Origin: Elgaria multicarinata webbii
Taxonomy: Eukaryota; Chordata; Lepidosauria; Squamata; Anguidae
Direction of reading: 5' to 3'
DNA length: 64,000 nt
Assembly (NCBI RefSeq): GCF_023053635.1
Contig: NC_086178.1
Location: 37,618,726-37,682,725, forward strand
The notes beneath the pieces were generated by a model, which made no database searches, was not told the origin of the DNA, and saw only the letters and a list, made by a program, of their open reading frames with translations. Each line of letters begins with the position of its first letter. Positions within the stretch are counted from its first letter, which is position 1. The translations under genes and the position numbers were made by a program. Positions 22,025 to 34,489 of this stretch are shown piece by piece.

Positions 22025-22900
22025 ATCCAGAGACAGCGGAGGATCAAGAAGCACTCCCAAACTATGAATCCAGATCCTTCAGGGGGAGCACAACCTCTTC
22101 CACAACTGGGGGGAGTCTACACGCCGTTCCGAAGGCGCCCTGAAGCCCCTTGAGGGCGCCCTGAAAACGCTCGTGTAGCACGTACCTTAATCGTCCCCAG
22201 AAGAGGCGGAGGAGGAGGCGTGCTTCAGCAGCGCAGATTGCGGGCGGGCTGCTCCTGGCTCCGTTTCCCTTTAGCCAGCAGGCCCTGCGAGAGCTACCAG
22301 CAGTGGGGCGGGGACGACGGCCCCTGTGCGGTCCCGGGGGCATGAGAGGCGCCCTCCCCTTTCCTCACCCGTCCGCTCTCTTCCCTCCCACGACCCAGCC
22401 CCGCTGCTGGTAGCTCTTACAGGGCCTGCTGGCTAAAGGGAAACGGAGCCAGGAGCAGCCCGCCCGCAGTCTGCGCCGCCGAAGCATGCCTCTTCCTCCG
22501 CCTCTTCTGGGGACGATTAAGGTATGTGCTACACGAGCGTTTTCGGGGCGCCCTCAAGGGGCTTCGGGGCGCCTCTGGAACGGTGTGTGGACTCCCCCCA
22601 GGTTAAATTCCAGTCCTCAAGTCAGACTTTCTATTGACCAACAACATCTTGATTTTGTCTGGATCTTTTTACCCTCATCTAGCCTATTATCAAATCCAGG
22701 CAACATTTGAGGGTTTTGACTATTTTGCTGGTGTTAAGTGAGCAATAGAGTTTGATATCATCAGCCTATTGATGGTACCTTACTCCAAAGCTCCAAGTGA
22801 CTTTTCCCAGTGGTTTCATGTAAATATAAAATAATATAGGAACAAGATAAAACCCTGTGGGGACACCATACTCCTGTGGACTTGAAATCAAAGAGTAACC
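22025..22900 (-). mobile_element. L2-type LINE reverse transcriptase fragment, split by a MITE
   Basis: On the minus strand 22900-22610 gives pieces such as YMKPLGKV, SFGVRYHQ and ADDIKLY, the region around the reverse transcriptase catalytic motif (A-D-D). The LINE continues at 22107-22025 beyond the inserted MITE. It carries stops and is dead. Confidence 0.65.
22108..22599. mobile_element. MITE family C, long-arm version
   Basis: Starts GGGGGGAGTCTACACGCCGT and ends with GGAACGGTGTGTGGACTCCC. Very GC-rich arms of about 220 bases pair with each other (GTCCCCAGAAGAGGCGGAGG against CCTCCGCCTCTTCTGGGGAC). It interrupts an L2-type LINE. A shorter sister copy is 24930-25250. Confidence 0.8.
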
Positions 22901-22921
22901 CCCCAGCAGCACCTTATGAAT

Positions 22922-23460
22922 CATAAGAATATAAGAAAAGCCATTCTGGCTCAGACCTAAGATCCATCTAGTCCAGCATTTTATTTATTTATTGCACTTA
23001 TATACCGTTCCCATAGCCAGGGCTCTCTGGGCGGTTCTGTTCACACAGTGGCCAACCAGCTGCCCATGGGAAACCCACAAGCAGGAAGTAAGTGCAACAG
23101 CAACTGGTGTACATAGGGATACTGCCTCTGATACTGGAGGTAGCATATAGCCATATCTCTTGTGAAAGTGAATTCCATAGTTTGAATACATGCTATTTGA
23201 AGAAGTACTTCCTTTTATCTGTCCCTAATTCCCACCAATCAGCTTCATAAAATGACCCTGGGTTCTAGTATTACAAGTCAAGGAGAAAAATGTCTCCCTA
23301 TCCACTTTTTCCACATCATGCATAATTTTATACACTTCTGTCTTGTCTCCCCTTACTTTTTTTAAACTTACTTTTCTAAGCTTTCTCCACTTCCTCCTCC
23401 TCTTTTTTCTAAGCTAAACAATCCCAGCTGTTGTAACCTTTCCTGAAAAATTGGATTTCC
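22922..23460 (-). mobile_element. CR1-like LINE 3' region with nested LINE tail
   Basis: Order: AAGAAAAGCCATTCTGGCTC, ATCTAGTCCAGCATT, then (after an insert) CTGTTCACACAGTGGCCAAC, through to GTTGTAACCTTTCCTG. The segment 22979-23036, a LINE tail (ATTTATTGCACTTATATACC ... CTCTCTGGGCGGT), interrupts it. A second copy without that insert is 24630-24927. Confidence 0.7.
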
Positions 23461-23464
23461 CAGG

Positions 23465-23590
23465 TCCTTTTTTGTTACAGAAAAATGAGCAGAAGGAGTG
23501 GGAGGCAGATGGTGTCGTGAAAAGGACCTGCAAACAAATGTGTGGCCAGTATCCAGCGTGTGATAAAACGTTCGTCTGATGAGCCCCTTT
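23465..23590. mobile_element. MITE family A fragment
   Basis: GAGCAGAAGGAGTGGGAGGC ... GTGATAAAACGTTCGTCTGA, matching the right half of other family A copies. Confidence 0.5.
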
Positions 23591-23924
23591 CTGTCCTGCC
23601 TACCTGGCTGCTGAAGTAGAAACAACCATTCAGAATGGAATAATAATTACTGAACAGCTCCCCACACATCACAAGCAAAGGTAAGGTTTTGGACTCCCCC
23701 CACCCCTTACCTTTCAAGATGGGGATGGCGCCTGCTTTGTATTTTTGAACCTTCCTTTTTTTAAAAAAAAACCCCACTCCATCCCATCTAATAAGAATCC
23801 TTGTCTCCGATACAGATTGGTCATCTGAAATGACTTTTCACAGTTTAGACTGGTGTGCCAAATGATCCCCCTCCTGGATAGAGATAACTTGTCTACCATT
23901 ATTGTTCTCTACATGACGTTTACT

Positions 23925-24020
23925 AGAAAATTTCAGCTGGTACAAAGTATGGCAGCTGAGCTACGCTGCTGACTGGCAGAAATCAGTTGAAACATTTCTT
24001 GCCAGTTTTGAAGCAGCCTC
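23925..24020 (+). mobile_element. Short L2-type LINE fragment
   Basis: AAATTTCAGCTGGTACAAAG and the following bases translate like the KLQLVQ-x-x-AA block of L2 LINEs seen at 29785-30025. Confidence 0.4.
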
Positions 24021-24104
24021 AGTGTTTTCCTCTGCTTTTTCTAGGCACAATTCAAAGTGTTGCATTTAAATAAAGCTTAATATGGCTCAGGAATGAGGCA
24101 TCTC

Positions 24105-24430
24105 CAGAGTGTCATCACACAGGGGGAAATCGTGTTTGTTTACTGTCGCTTCTTTGCCAGTGCGTTTGTCCCTCATTACTTCCTCTTTTGAAAGAGGAAG
24201 TAAGCAACTTTCATGTGGCCCATTCAGTGGGCTATTCTGATGCCGCTGTTTCTCCTGCACACAACAGGAAAAAGAAGCAACTCCTGTCTTTAAAATTAAG
24301 TCAGACTTACTGGGGTGTTTTTTTGTCACGTGAAGGCTAGAAGGTGCAGGAGGCAGACATCGTCATCAGACGGACCCACAGAAATACACGAATGCCAATA
24401 AAACACTCATCTGATGGAGCTCCCAGAGTC
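24105..24430. mobile_element. MITE family A copy, near full length
   Basis: Begins GAGTGTCATCACACAGGG and ends AACACTCATCTGATGGAGCTC, short inverted ends of about 11 bases. The inside matches 1080-1605 and 62300-62706. Confidence 0.65.
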
Positions 24431-24629
24431 ACCGGCTCCCACATGAACATGCCCATTCAGTGAGATGATCCCAAGAGTCCTTCTCCAGATGATTCTGCCT
24501 TTGAAGGCTAGGTGGGTGTTGATGGAAGAACTGGGCTTCCCTTTCAGTAATAGCCTCACTATGGGATACCCACTCTAGGGCTATTTGCCAGGTGCCTACT
24601 CTTATCCAGGTGATAGGTGAAAAGTATTT

Positions 24630-25290
24630 TATTTAAGAACTTAAGAAGAGCCATACTGAATCAGACCAAAGGGTCATCTAGTCCAGCATTCTGTTCACCC
24701 AGTAGCCAGCATATCAGCTGCCCACAGGAAACCCACAAGCAGGACATAAGTGCAACAGCACCTTCCCACCCATGTTCCCCAGAAATTGGTATACATAAAG
24801 ATACTGCCTCTGATACTGGAGATAGCATATAGCCATCAGGACCAGTAGCCACTGATAGCTTTATCCTCTATGAATTTGTCCAATCCCATTTAAAGCCGCC
24901 CTAAGGTGTAGTGGCCATCACTACATCTTGGGGGAGTCTACACGCCGTTCCGAAGGCGCCCCAAAGCCCCTTGAGGGCGCCCCGAAAATGCTTGTGTAGC
25001 ACATACCTTAATCGTCCCCAGAAGAGGCGGAGGAGGAGGCGTGCTTTGGCAGCGCAGACTGCGGGCGGGCTGCTCCTGGCTCCGTTTTCCTTTAGCCAGC
25101 AGGCCCTGCGAGAGCTACCAGCAGTGGGGCGGCGGGGGCCCCTGCGCGGTCCCGGGGGCGTGGGAGGCGCCCTCTCCTTTCCTCGCCTGTCGGCTCTCTT
25201 CCCTCCCACGACCCAGCCCCGCTGCTTCGGAACGGTGTGTGGACTCCCCCCTTGTGGAAATGAATTTGCCCATTAACAGCACTTTTGTTG
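24630..25290 (-). mobile_element. CR1-like LINE 3' region, interrupted by a MITE
   Basis: AAGAAGAGCCATACTGAATC to CTACATCTT, then the MITE at 24930-25250, then CTTGTGGAAATGAATTTGCC. Same family and order as 22922-23460. Confidence 0.75.
24930..25250. mobile_element. MITE family C with CTT target duplication
   Basis: Starts GGGGGAGTCTACACGCCGTT and ends GGAACGGTGTGTGGACTCCC CC. CTT lies on both sides (24927-24929 and 25251-25253). Removing element and one CTT restores the CR1 sequence. A 3-bp duplication suggests a PIF/Harbinger-type source. Confidence 0.8.
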
Positions 25291-25373
25291 TTTTTTAATT
25301 GGTGCCATTCATTTATATCATTGTTTAATCTTGCCATTTTATGACTTGTATCTCTGTAAGTGTTTAACATTAG

Positions 25374-25610
25374 GGGTTGGATCCAGATTCAGGTGCCGGC
25401 AACTGGTCTGGAGGAAGAGGACTTCCCCACTCCCTCCTACCCGTCAAGCTCCCTGAAAATGCTATACAATGAGGTGGGGGACCCTGCTGAATCGGATAAG
25501 CTGTAGTGTGGAGGTGAGGTGGGCAGGGGAGGATCCCCCCCAAATCAGGCAGAGGCACTTCCTGTGAGCAGAGCCATTCTGTCAAGGAAGGCAGATCCTG
25601 GATCCAACTC
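25374..25610. mobile_element. MITE with GGTTGGATCC ends
   Basis: Begins GGGGTTGGATCCAGATTC and ends GATCCTGGATCCAACTC. A sister copy lies at 57542-57776, in the same order (CCCTGCTGAAT, CAAGCAGAGCC). Confidence 0.65.
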
Positions 25611-26384
25611 AGTATTTTGTTATTTCAAAGTGTTTGTCAGCCACCTAACAAATGTTCAGCTGGAAGGTGGAAAGGTGGGATAGATTCATTTTAAATCAAC
25701 AATAAAATTTAGAAGTTAATTATGAGAATTCTGCAAAAAGAAAAAGAAAAAACATGAATGATTAAACTGTGCCTTAACATGTACATTTATTAATTTTTAG
25801 GATTTTTTTTATCCCGCTTGTCTATTTTAAAAATACTAAAAAGTCTCACAAAAATAAATAAAAATGAACTCTCTCTGCAAGTCACTATTTAAATCTAATA
25901 TAATCCATTAAAACATCCAAAAAGCCTATCAGAATAAATATATTCTTCTTTTCCATAGAAGGGCCGACAAAACGGACCAAATAGAGCTCTTTGGGATGGG
26001 GGTGGGATTGCCAACACATTGGCGCAAAGACAGAAGCAGACTTGTCATTTAAGCTTATTAGCTTAAGGAACATATTAACAAGCTAAACACATATGACAAT
26101 TGGCATGATCTATACTTGCAAACAAACTGCCTGATATAACACAAAAGCTGCAACACTTCAGATACATTGTAAATTGGAGCAGAGAACGAAAAAGCATCTC
26201 TCTCGCAGTCAATGATGTGTATCACAAACACTTTCAATGTACTTTTCCTTGTTCTCAAAAGTTGGCCAGTTCAATCATCCTATTCAGGACAGCCACAGGG
26301 CCAAAACAGATGCAGAGTAATTTGACGTTCTTACTTGCTTTCTTACACAGTAGCAGTGCTGGAGAAGGTGTTGAGGATGGATGG

Positions 26385-26418
26385 ATAGGTAGGTAGATAG
26401 GTAGATAGATAGATAGAT
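26385..26418. repeat. (GGTA/GATA)n microsatellite
   Basis: Short GGTAGGTAGATAGG...(GATA)n run. Confidence 0.9.
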
Positions 26419-26829
26419 AATCAGTTGTCCCTCTCCAAAGTTGTTTAGCACTGCTGGGCATATGTTGCCAGGTCTTCACTCAAGCTGAAGTCACTCACAG
26501 CCACTTTACCCAATTAAAAAAAGTTCTCAGAGAAAGAATTGTGGAACTACACGGAATGCTCAGTTCTGTACTAAAATAGATTCTTCTGCTGCAACAAAGC
26601 AGCTCAGGACATCACTGGAAGCATCTTCATCTTCATGTTTCCCATATTTAAGACTAAGGTACCTTACTGAAAATGGATTGTGGACAGATTATTTTGAGAA
26701 CAAGAGTGTTGGAAAAGAGTTATTGAAAAAGAGATCTATAATTTGTTGTATCTGTTTTCGGCTTCATTGCAGAATTAAGATCCAAGCTCTACATGAAGAG
26801 CTTTTCCTTTCCTGCTTTTCCACTACATA

Positions 26830-27690
26830 ACCTTCTAAGTGGTCCTGTGCTATAGCAGAAAAGCACAAACACACAAGTAGGAAACTACCTTTTCCTTCAC
26901 TTTCAGAATACCCAATTTCCCCCCCCCAGAAAATGCTTTTAAAAAACAGAAGCAAAACTAGACAATCAGTGTCATCTAAGAACCTGCTGTCAGAATTCCT
27001 AGCCCTCCCACAGAAATGTGAGGCAACAGAGACTTGCTGTGCAATCCACAAAGTCTTTATTCAGTAAAAAAAAAAAACTTCTTCACACCTGTAGCAGCTG
27101 TGAAGACTAGGATCTGCCCTCTTAACTAATTAGCCAAACAAAGCAAAATAGTTGCCTATCAAGTAAACGGGTGTTTTCCCACCACGCCTGACAGGCTTTT
27201 ACTGGACGCTTCCTTCAGGGAGCGTCCTCTTGAACTGACTTCTGATGTGCAGCCAGTCTGGCGTACCACCTCCCACCTCCTCTCAACTCTGCCCACTTAA
27301 CCCTGCAGTGGCCTCTGAGACCTGTCAATTCCTGCGCTCTCTCTCCCTCAGACAAAGGCTGAGTTCCCAAGGAGGGGTGGGTGGGCAAGACAGTCTCTGA
27401 ACCTGGGCCTCCTGTTTGATAAGTTCCTGGGAAGATTCCACCCTTACTACTGGAGAGTCTTGGGGAATTTTCTTTCCTTGCTCTCTGTCTTGGCTGAGCT
27501 TCTTCCAGCGCTGCCTCTGAGTCTGACTCAGAATCTGAAACCAAACCAGGGAGCCTGGGCCCCATCTTGACACCCATAAACAACCATGAGTAAGGAATCA
27601 TAAGTGGACAGAAAAGGCCTTAGATAGAAAATCCATCAAAAGTATTGATCATGTCCCTTGCCGTATGCGTTTAGCTTGTTAGCATGCTCC
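26830..27690 (-). repeat. Dispersed repeat, paralogue of 31385-31640, split by a solo LTR
   Basis: The outer parts match 31385-31640 (AGAAGCAAAA-x-TNGANNATCA, CATAAACAACCATGAGTAAG). The middle, 26988-27572, is a separate insertion. Confidence 0.6.
26988..27572 (-). mobile_element. Probable solo LTR (endogenous retrovirus-like fossil)
   Basis: About 585 bases that begin TGTCA and end TGACA on the minus strand, with an AATAAA signal placed as in an LTR. No internal retroviral genes flank it, so it looks like a solo LTR. The uninterrupted paralogue at 31385-31640 shows it inserted after that repeat spread. It is old and non-coding. I could not see a clear target duplication, so the LTR reading is provisional. 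Confidence 0.5.
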
Positions 27691-28564
27691 GTAAGCTAAC
27701 CAGAATGCATACAGCTGTCATTCATTTATTATACATTTCTCACAATGATTCCCCACCCACCATGCTATCCTGATGACTTATATACGTACAGTTGTAAATT
27801 ATGCAAAGAGTCTTCACAAATGAAAAGGCTCTTGGATGCAGGAGTTATCCCTCAACATGTGAAGGGCCATGATGAGCTGCTCAACTTTGGAGGTGAGGCT
27901 AAACAGGCGGCCCCTTGTACTCACGTCGCTTGTAGTATTTCCAGAAAAGGATGGGGCAACTTGATTTTGTATCAAACATACAACCAACCTACGGTTCATT
28001 TTGAGGGTGGGCTATACATCCAATAAATGGATAACCCAATTTGTTCTCTGTAAAAAACAACTTTAGGTGTGCCTCCATGACACCAAAGACATTCGGTGAC
28101 ACAAAAAAATGTTCATGTGTACACCATGGCTAATGACAGTTCTGTCTTGCCACTTTCAAAAACTATCATCTGTCTTGGCATGGATGTATGCCTCTCCTAT
28201 CTCTTTTCATAGATTTTTTTAAACACATAGCTTAAATGCGAATACATTCCTCAAGCCTTTGAAAAAGAATCCTTATTTCACAGGACAATCCTATACCTGC
28301 CCAACTCAAAAGTAAGCCCCATTGCTTTCAGTTGGGCTTACTCCCAGGTAAGTGAGCAACTTTTTTAGTCCTGAGGGCTACGCACAGTACCAGCTGCTGG
28401 GCTGGGGGCATGCATGCATGCTGATGTGCATGCACACACACAGTCTTCCCATCACCTACATCTCAAGGCACAGGGAAGGGAAGGTTTAAACCTACCCTTC
28501 CTGCCTCCTGAGATCTGGGGACAGGATTACTGGGATGGGTGAATTTAAAGTTTAGAGAGAAGGA

Positions 28565-28565
28565 T

Positions 28566-28607
<42 letters not shown>
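28565..28607. repeat. (ATT)n microsatellite
   Basis: About 14 units; it produces an artificial poly-Asn frame on the minus strand. Confidence 0.97.
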
Positions 28608-28608
<1 letters not shown>

Positions 28609-29469
28609 TACAAAATACAGACATGCCAATGCAGATAGGGAGACCTGTGTATGAAAGTCTATGCAGATACACCTCTGGATGAGTATCCCCATTGTAACAC
28701 TTGCCTGGACCCCACTGAACTGGATGAACACTTCTCTGGATAAGAATGGGATGTGTCTTCATTTGGGACTGCTGCTTATTGCATGGAACTAATGTTCTGT
28801 TACAACACTGACTGCACTGTTTCACTTTAGATTGCTTATTTTATCATTTCAATACCAAGGCTCTCTCTTGGTGTTAATATTGTATACAATACTGTTCCAA
28901 GACAAGTGGCCCATACCCTAATTCTTCTACTGAATAGAAGAAATCCACGCCGGTGATTAAAAAAGGAAAGGAAGTTATCATGTTGGATGTGGCGAAAGGC
29001 TCTCTGAAAATGCTACACACTTCAGTAATGCAAGGTGCCTGGCATAAATATGCTTCTGATGTGATTCATAGCTTTAAAGGACCAAGGACTCAAGCAGAAT
29101 CTTAACTAATGGGAATACAATGTGCTAATGAGCAAAGACCTGCTGTGTTAGAGAACTAATAGACTTGCGATTTCACAATCATGACCTCTATCTAGCACTT
29201 CTTTGTACTCTTGAAATAGAAGAGCAAGTTCCTAGAACATCAGAATAGCTTTTCTGGTATTTTTTCCTAAGAAACAGAACCTTACAAGTAAACAAACATT
29301 TGTGGAGTGGGGGAGGTCATAAGGGGTCACATCTGAATATTACTTTAAGCAAAACATGTTCTTCGTATACAAATATTATAATGTCCTTCAAGACATATAA
29401 AATAGAGCTCTGTAAAAGTTATATAGACACGTGTGCTTAGATTCCAAAGTGTTTCACTGTTACACTTTA

Positions 29470-29635
29470 ATGACCTTGTTCAGACAACACGCTAAGCCAT
29501 GGTGGTTATGCATTTTGACCTAAACATTATGACTTAGATGGATACATAATCACGGGTTAAACACACTCACTGACCATTTGCTGCAAAAGGGTTAGCAGTC
29601 TAACCATGGCTTAGCTTGTTGTCTGAAATGGCCCA
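29470..29635. repeat. GGTTA-type hairpin MITE
   Basis: CCTTGTTCAGACAACACGCT and the complementary GGCTTAGCTTGTTGTCTGAA define the ends; about 165 bases; family of 7480-8110. A sister is 30800-30975. Confidence 0.65.
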
Positions 29636-29639
29636 ATGA

Positions 29640-30030
29640 AACATCAAGAGGATGCAGAAAATGGTGATCAAAGGGGCTGAAGCAAGACTACAAAGTTTGG
29701 AACTTTCCCCCTTAGTAAAAAAAAGCAAGTAAAGGCATGGATTTGATAGAAGTGTATAAAATTATGCACAGTGTAGAGAAAGTGGATAGGATCCCCAGGT
29801 TTTGGCGGTGGCCAGGAGTGCATTTGCACAGTTAAAGCTAGTGTGCCAACTGTGTGACACATGCTTTAGTTACATCCCATTTGGATTACTGTAACATGCT
29901 CTATGTGGGTCTGCCTTTGAAGACTGTTCAGAAACTTCAGCTGGTTCAAAGGGCTGCAGCCAGATTGTTGACCGGGGCTGGTTACAGGGAGCAGACAACT
30001 CCTCTGTTAAAACAGCTCCACTGGCTGTTT
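29640..30030 (+). mobile_element. CR1-like and L2-type LINE fragments side by side
   Basis: 29640-29785 is a CR1-like piece (GATGCAGAAAATGGTGATCA ... AGAGAAAGTGGATAGGAT). 29860-30025 translates as LDYCNMLYVGLPLKTVQKLQ and LVQRAAARLLTG, the conserved C-terminal region of L2-clade LINEs. Both are dead fragments. Confidence 0.7.
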
Positions 30031-30111
30031 CCGGGGGATTGAGTTTCCTGGGGATTGCGTTTCCAGGGGATTGAGTCCAATGAAAGAGTTATCAATAGGA
30101 GAGCAATTAAA

Positions 30112-30245
30112 GCAGGCCTAGGCAACCTGGTGCCCTACAGGTATTTTGGACTACAACTCTCATCAGCCCCAACCAGCAGGGCCAATGGACAGGGATTATG
30201 GGAGCTGTACTCCAGAATTTTTGGAGGATGCCAGGTTGCTTACCC
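30112..30245. repeat. Hairpin MITE (CCTCCAGATGTTTTGG family)
   Basis: GGCAACCTGGTGCCCTACAG with complementary end GGATGCCAGGTTGCTTAC; the same family as 10738-10868. A half copy follows at 30645-30725. Confidence 0.7.
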
Positions 30246-30410
30246 CTTAATTAGAGTCTCTCAGACCTGTCTCTGACTACACAGTCCTAGGGTAGAATGC
30301 AGCTGCAGACTCAGTCATTTCCTAGCTGTGAAGCTGGTCTCTGAATCTTCATCTCTCCCCTTAGAATATCATAACAAAACCTCTCTGAGAATCTAACACA
30401 GCTCCTCAGA

Positions 30411-30551
30411 GGGGGGATCTACACTACTGCTTTAAAGCGCTTTATAACAGTTTTGACAACTGTTGGGGCCAAGGACACACTGCATTTACAGGTTTCAAAA
30501 CGTTTTCAAAGTGCTTTAAAGCGCTTTAAAAGCAGTAGTGTAGATCCCCCC
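30411..30551. mobile_element. MITE family B with AGA target duplication
   Basis: GGGGGGATCTACACTACTGC and its complement at the ends, AGA on both sides (30408-30410, 30552-30554). Sister of 18322-18450. Confidence 0.8.
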
Positions 30552-30799
30552 AGAGTCTCCCAAGGCAGCTCCTCAGAGCCATTAAAGGAATGTACGGTAG
30601 GCATCCTGATTTATGTGTGCATATTGCACTTTAAAGGGTTTATCAGCCTTCCCCAACTTGGTGCCCTCCAGATGTGTTAGACTGCAACTTCCAACATCCC
30701 CAACAAGGATGATTGGGGAAGGCTGTGTTTATCACGTCCTTACAATAATAGGCCATACAGATGTTTGTTCTCTCTCCCTTTGTCTTTCTCTCTCTTTCT

Positions 30800-30975
30800 G
30801 ACCCTGTTCAGATTACATCCCAAATCAGTGACTAAGCATTTTGAGCTAAACATTATGGCTTAGCACATCATGTGAATCATTCCTAACGTGCATGTTTAAA
30901 CATGGTCGCTAACCATTTGCTACAAAAGGGTTAGCAGGCTAACTATGGCTTAGTGTGTCATCTGAACAAGTCCTC
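30800..30975. repeat. GGTTA-type hairpin MITE
   Basis: CCCTGTTCAGATTACATCCC ... GGCTTAGTGTGTCATCTGAA; same family as 29470-29635. Confidence 0.6.
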
Positions 30976-31384
30976 CTCCCCTCTCTCAAACACACCTACC
31001 CCTACAAATACCCCCCTACTCAGATACCATGAAAGAAACTTAACCACGCTTTTAATACTCAACTGGAAACAATAAACTCTTGCATTCCTGCTGTTGAGCA
31101 CACCAGAGTCCTACACCAGCACAATTCAGAAATACTGTGTTACCAGCCTTTAGTATTTACATTTTAAAAAGGGCAAATAAGTCATTTTTCTCTGTGGGAC
31201 AGGCTCTTATTTGCACACTTGCAAGCCATAGGACCACAATTTCAAAAGCTTATTTTTAGTGCAAATTATATAAAGACGTATAGCTGGGACTGATTTCAGA
31301 GATTTTCATGAACACTGAAACCTTTTAATGATAGTTATTTGACAGTGAAATGCAATTATATTAGATCCAATTCTCCTCTAACTT

Positions 31385-31640
31385 GCTCTATTTTATAACA
31401 GAATAGCGCAAGTATAGAAGTAGGAAAATACCATTTCTTTCATCATCACAAATAATACCCCATTTCCCCCACTCTAGCGTCCACCCGCCCCAAAAAGTGC
31501 ACTTTAAAAAGCAGAAGCAAAATTGGAGGATCACAATGTTGTCTGAAGAATCTATAAACAACCCTGAGTAAGGATCACGATTGTTTACATGTTCTTTAGA
31601 CGTTTTAAATGCCTGGTGTAGAAAAAACTCTTTGAAGATG
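31385..31640 (-). repeat. Dispersed repeat, uninterrupted paralogue of 26830-27690
   Basis: Matches the two outer parts of that repeat without the LTR between them. Confidence 0.6.
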
Positions 31641-32149
31641 GCCAAATCAGCACACTAAAACATATATTAATCCCCTAGCTAGGGTTTGGGTGGTGGGTGA
31701 GGAAGGTCTGAACAACATAATGCAAACTGACATTTTTGTTTCGTTTTGGAAATGTCAAGAAATGACAAAATGCTCTTAAATTATAGTGAAAATACTTTCA
31801 GCATTTCTATAAACCAAATCATTGCTCCATTTTTGTTGCTCATTTTGGAACTATTCATTTCTTAAAATGAATAGTTATTATCTAACCTGATTTGCTCATT
31901 TCTTAATGGTGAAGTACAATAAATGTACAATAAGAAAGGTGTATTCGGTAATGTAAATGTCATATATTACTTGTTGAGTTTATATGCAATATATAAACCA
32001 GGAGAAAAGTTCCAGTAGACTATTGTTTGCAGGTACAGTTCAGACTACTATGCTGTAATCTGAAGGATATTAGGGACTACCTGCAGTGATTATGAACTGA
32101 TCCTTATTTAACCTGTCTTAATGGCAGTTACACAAGAAAGGTACATTGG

Positions 32150-32530
32150 ATAACGTAAATGCGGCACATTATGCACCATATCTCCATTACCTAATATTCA
32201 AGAGTCTCTTATCCAAATACCTTAGGTATGTTATGTGTCAACAAAAGAGTCTTCTTGGTTTTGGTGTCCCATCTGTGGAATACCTCCCCCATGGAAGTGC
32301 AACTGCTGATATTGCAATCGTTTCACCGCCTGCTCAAAACCATTTTTGTTTACACAGGCATTTTAATGAGTTGATTTTGTCTGTTCTGTTGTATTTGCTA
32401 ACTTCTTTCCTTTTATCATGATGATGTGATTTTAGTGTTTTTATTGTATTGTATTTTAATCATATTTGTACAGCACCCTGGTATTGTCAAGGATGAAGGG
32501 AGGTTTAAAAGAGTTTTAATAAATGAATAC
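32150..32530 (+). mobile_element. L2/CR1-type LINE 3' fragment
   Basis: TGTCCCATCTGTGGAATACC, TTTGTTTACACAGGCATTTT and a tail ending TTTTAATAAATGAATA resemble the end of the second ORF and the 3' UTR of sauropsid LINEs. Degenerate. Confidence 0.5.
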
Positions 32531-33324
32531 ATTTAGGGCGCAATCCTGAGCTGGGGAATGCAGCAAGTTATGAGATTTTTTTCTGTCGAAACATGCATGG
32601 CATGGCACCCTTAGTGTATAAGAGCCATTACAACTCAAGTGCTTTAAATCAAAGGCCAACTGGTGCTCTTCTCTGTGTTTATAGAGAGTAGGTAAACACA
32701 TGTTTGAATGTAGAGTCACCAACTTTGGAATAACAGGCCATTTTGGTAAGACATGTCTCCTTCCTGTTGCCCTCTTCGAGGATATCAAGAAAGCGCTGCC
32801 ATGATGAGAGACTGGATACTGGGAGGCGCCTCAACCATCTTCATTGGTCGAGGGGCCACCCAGTTTTCCTGTGAAAGTTCTACTGAATCAAACAATAATC
32901 CCTATGTGCAGTTCCCATTCATTCCAATGAGGTTTAGACAGGAGAACGTCCAACTGGATTGTACTCTGTATTTTTAGGGCAAAAAGGGCATTCATTCCGT
33001 CAGCCCCTTCATTCCCCAACTCTTCCTCACTTGCTGTAGCTCCTCGCGGGCCACTACATCTCCATGGACAGAAAACAATCAATTTGCCTCAAGCCTCAAA
33101 AGAAAATTACAACTTTTTGTAAGGTCTAGATGTCTTTCAAAGCAAACATGCTGGTCGAATTGCTGTATGGTGCATCCAAATAGTTAATTAAGCAAATCCT
33201 CTTACCATCTGTCACTTAGAATGAAATGACCACATAAGATCTTTAGGGAGGAACAAATCCTAGGGAATTAAAGCCTGAGCTCAGTGCATTGGAAATAGAA
33301 CAAGCTTCTTCCACCCCTTCTTCA

Positions 33325-33792
<468 letters not shown>

Positions 33793-34489
33793 CTAAAGCA
33801 GCAAGTTCCATAAGAAAGAGGAAAGTCTCAGTAAGCAACATGGGTTGGGAAGTGGAGAGAACATATGCCCCATAGTACTGCCTTCTATGACAATAACCAA
33901 CTTGCTCCAGCTTCCAATTAATTCAAACCTGACTTAGAAGGTAAGATCTCTTGGCTCGGACCATATCAGCTCTCTATCATATATTGAACACTGTTGGAAC
34001 TTAATAAATGAACAGTAGTAACAGTCATACGCAGTTCCACTGAGGCAGCAACTTCATCTCATGTATAATAATAAACGAGGTTGTCTGTCTGTCCATCCAT
34101 GCCATAGTGCTGAGACTGTGAAACCTAGACATCCAAAACTAGGCATACCCAAAACTATGGGGGCCCTAGGGGTATTTACTTCAGGGTTATTTTGTTTTCT
34201 AAATGCATTAGTTAATTTATTTAATTTTAATGTGTCCGTATACTTGAAGCCTGCAGTAACATTTTCAGAAACTAGAAAAAGACTTCCCTAACCAGCACAT
34301 AGCTTTGCAATCCGTACAGTTTGAAGCCAGAAGAGATTAGTAGGCCAAAGGGCAGTTTTATATGCCTGCCATTTGTTTCCCTTCCTGTGGGGTAGCCCTC
34401 ACTCAGGAGAACGGAATGTACAGACCCCTCCCCCAGGGGTCTATAGGGGCATAGCAGGGCAGGGGCCGTGCCTAAAGGTGCCACCAAGT

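Noticed and set aside
22062-22343. 93-residue arginine-rich open frame (and the similar one at 24901-25209)
   Set aside because: Both lie inside copies of the same GC-rich MITE.
27215-27601. 128-residue acidic open frame
   Set aside because: It lies almost wholly within the probable solo LTR and crosses its border; not a host gene.
28463-28825. Open frame with poly-Asn run
   Set aside because: The run is the (ATT)n microsatellite; no splice or family support.
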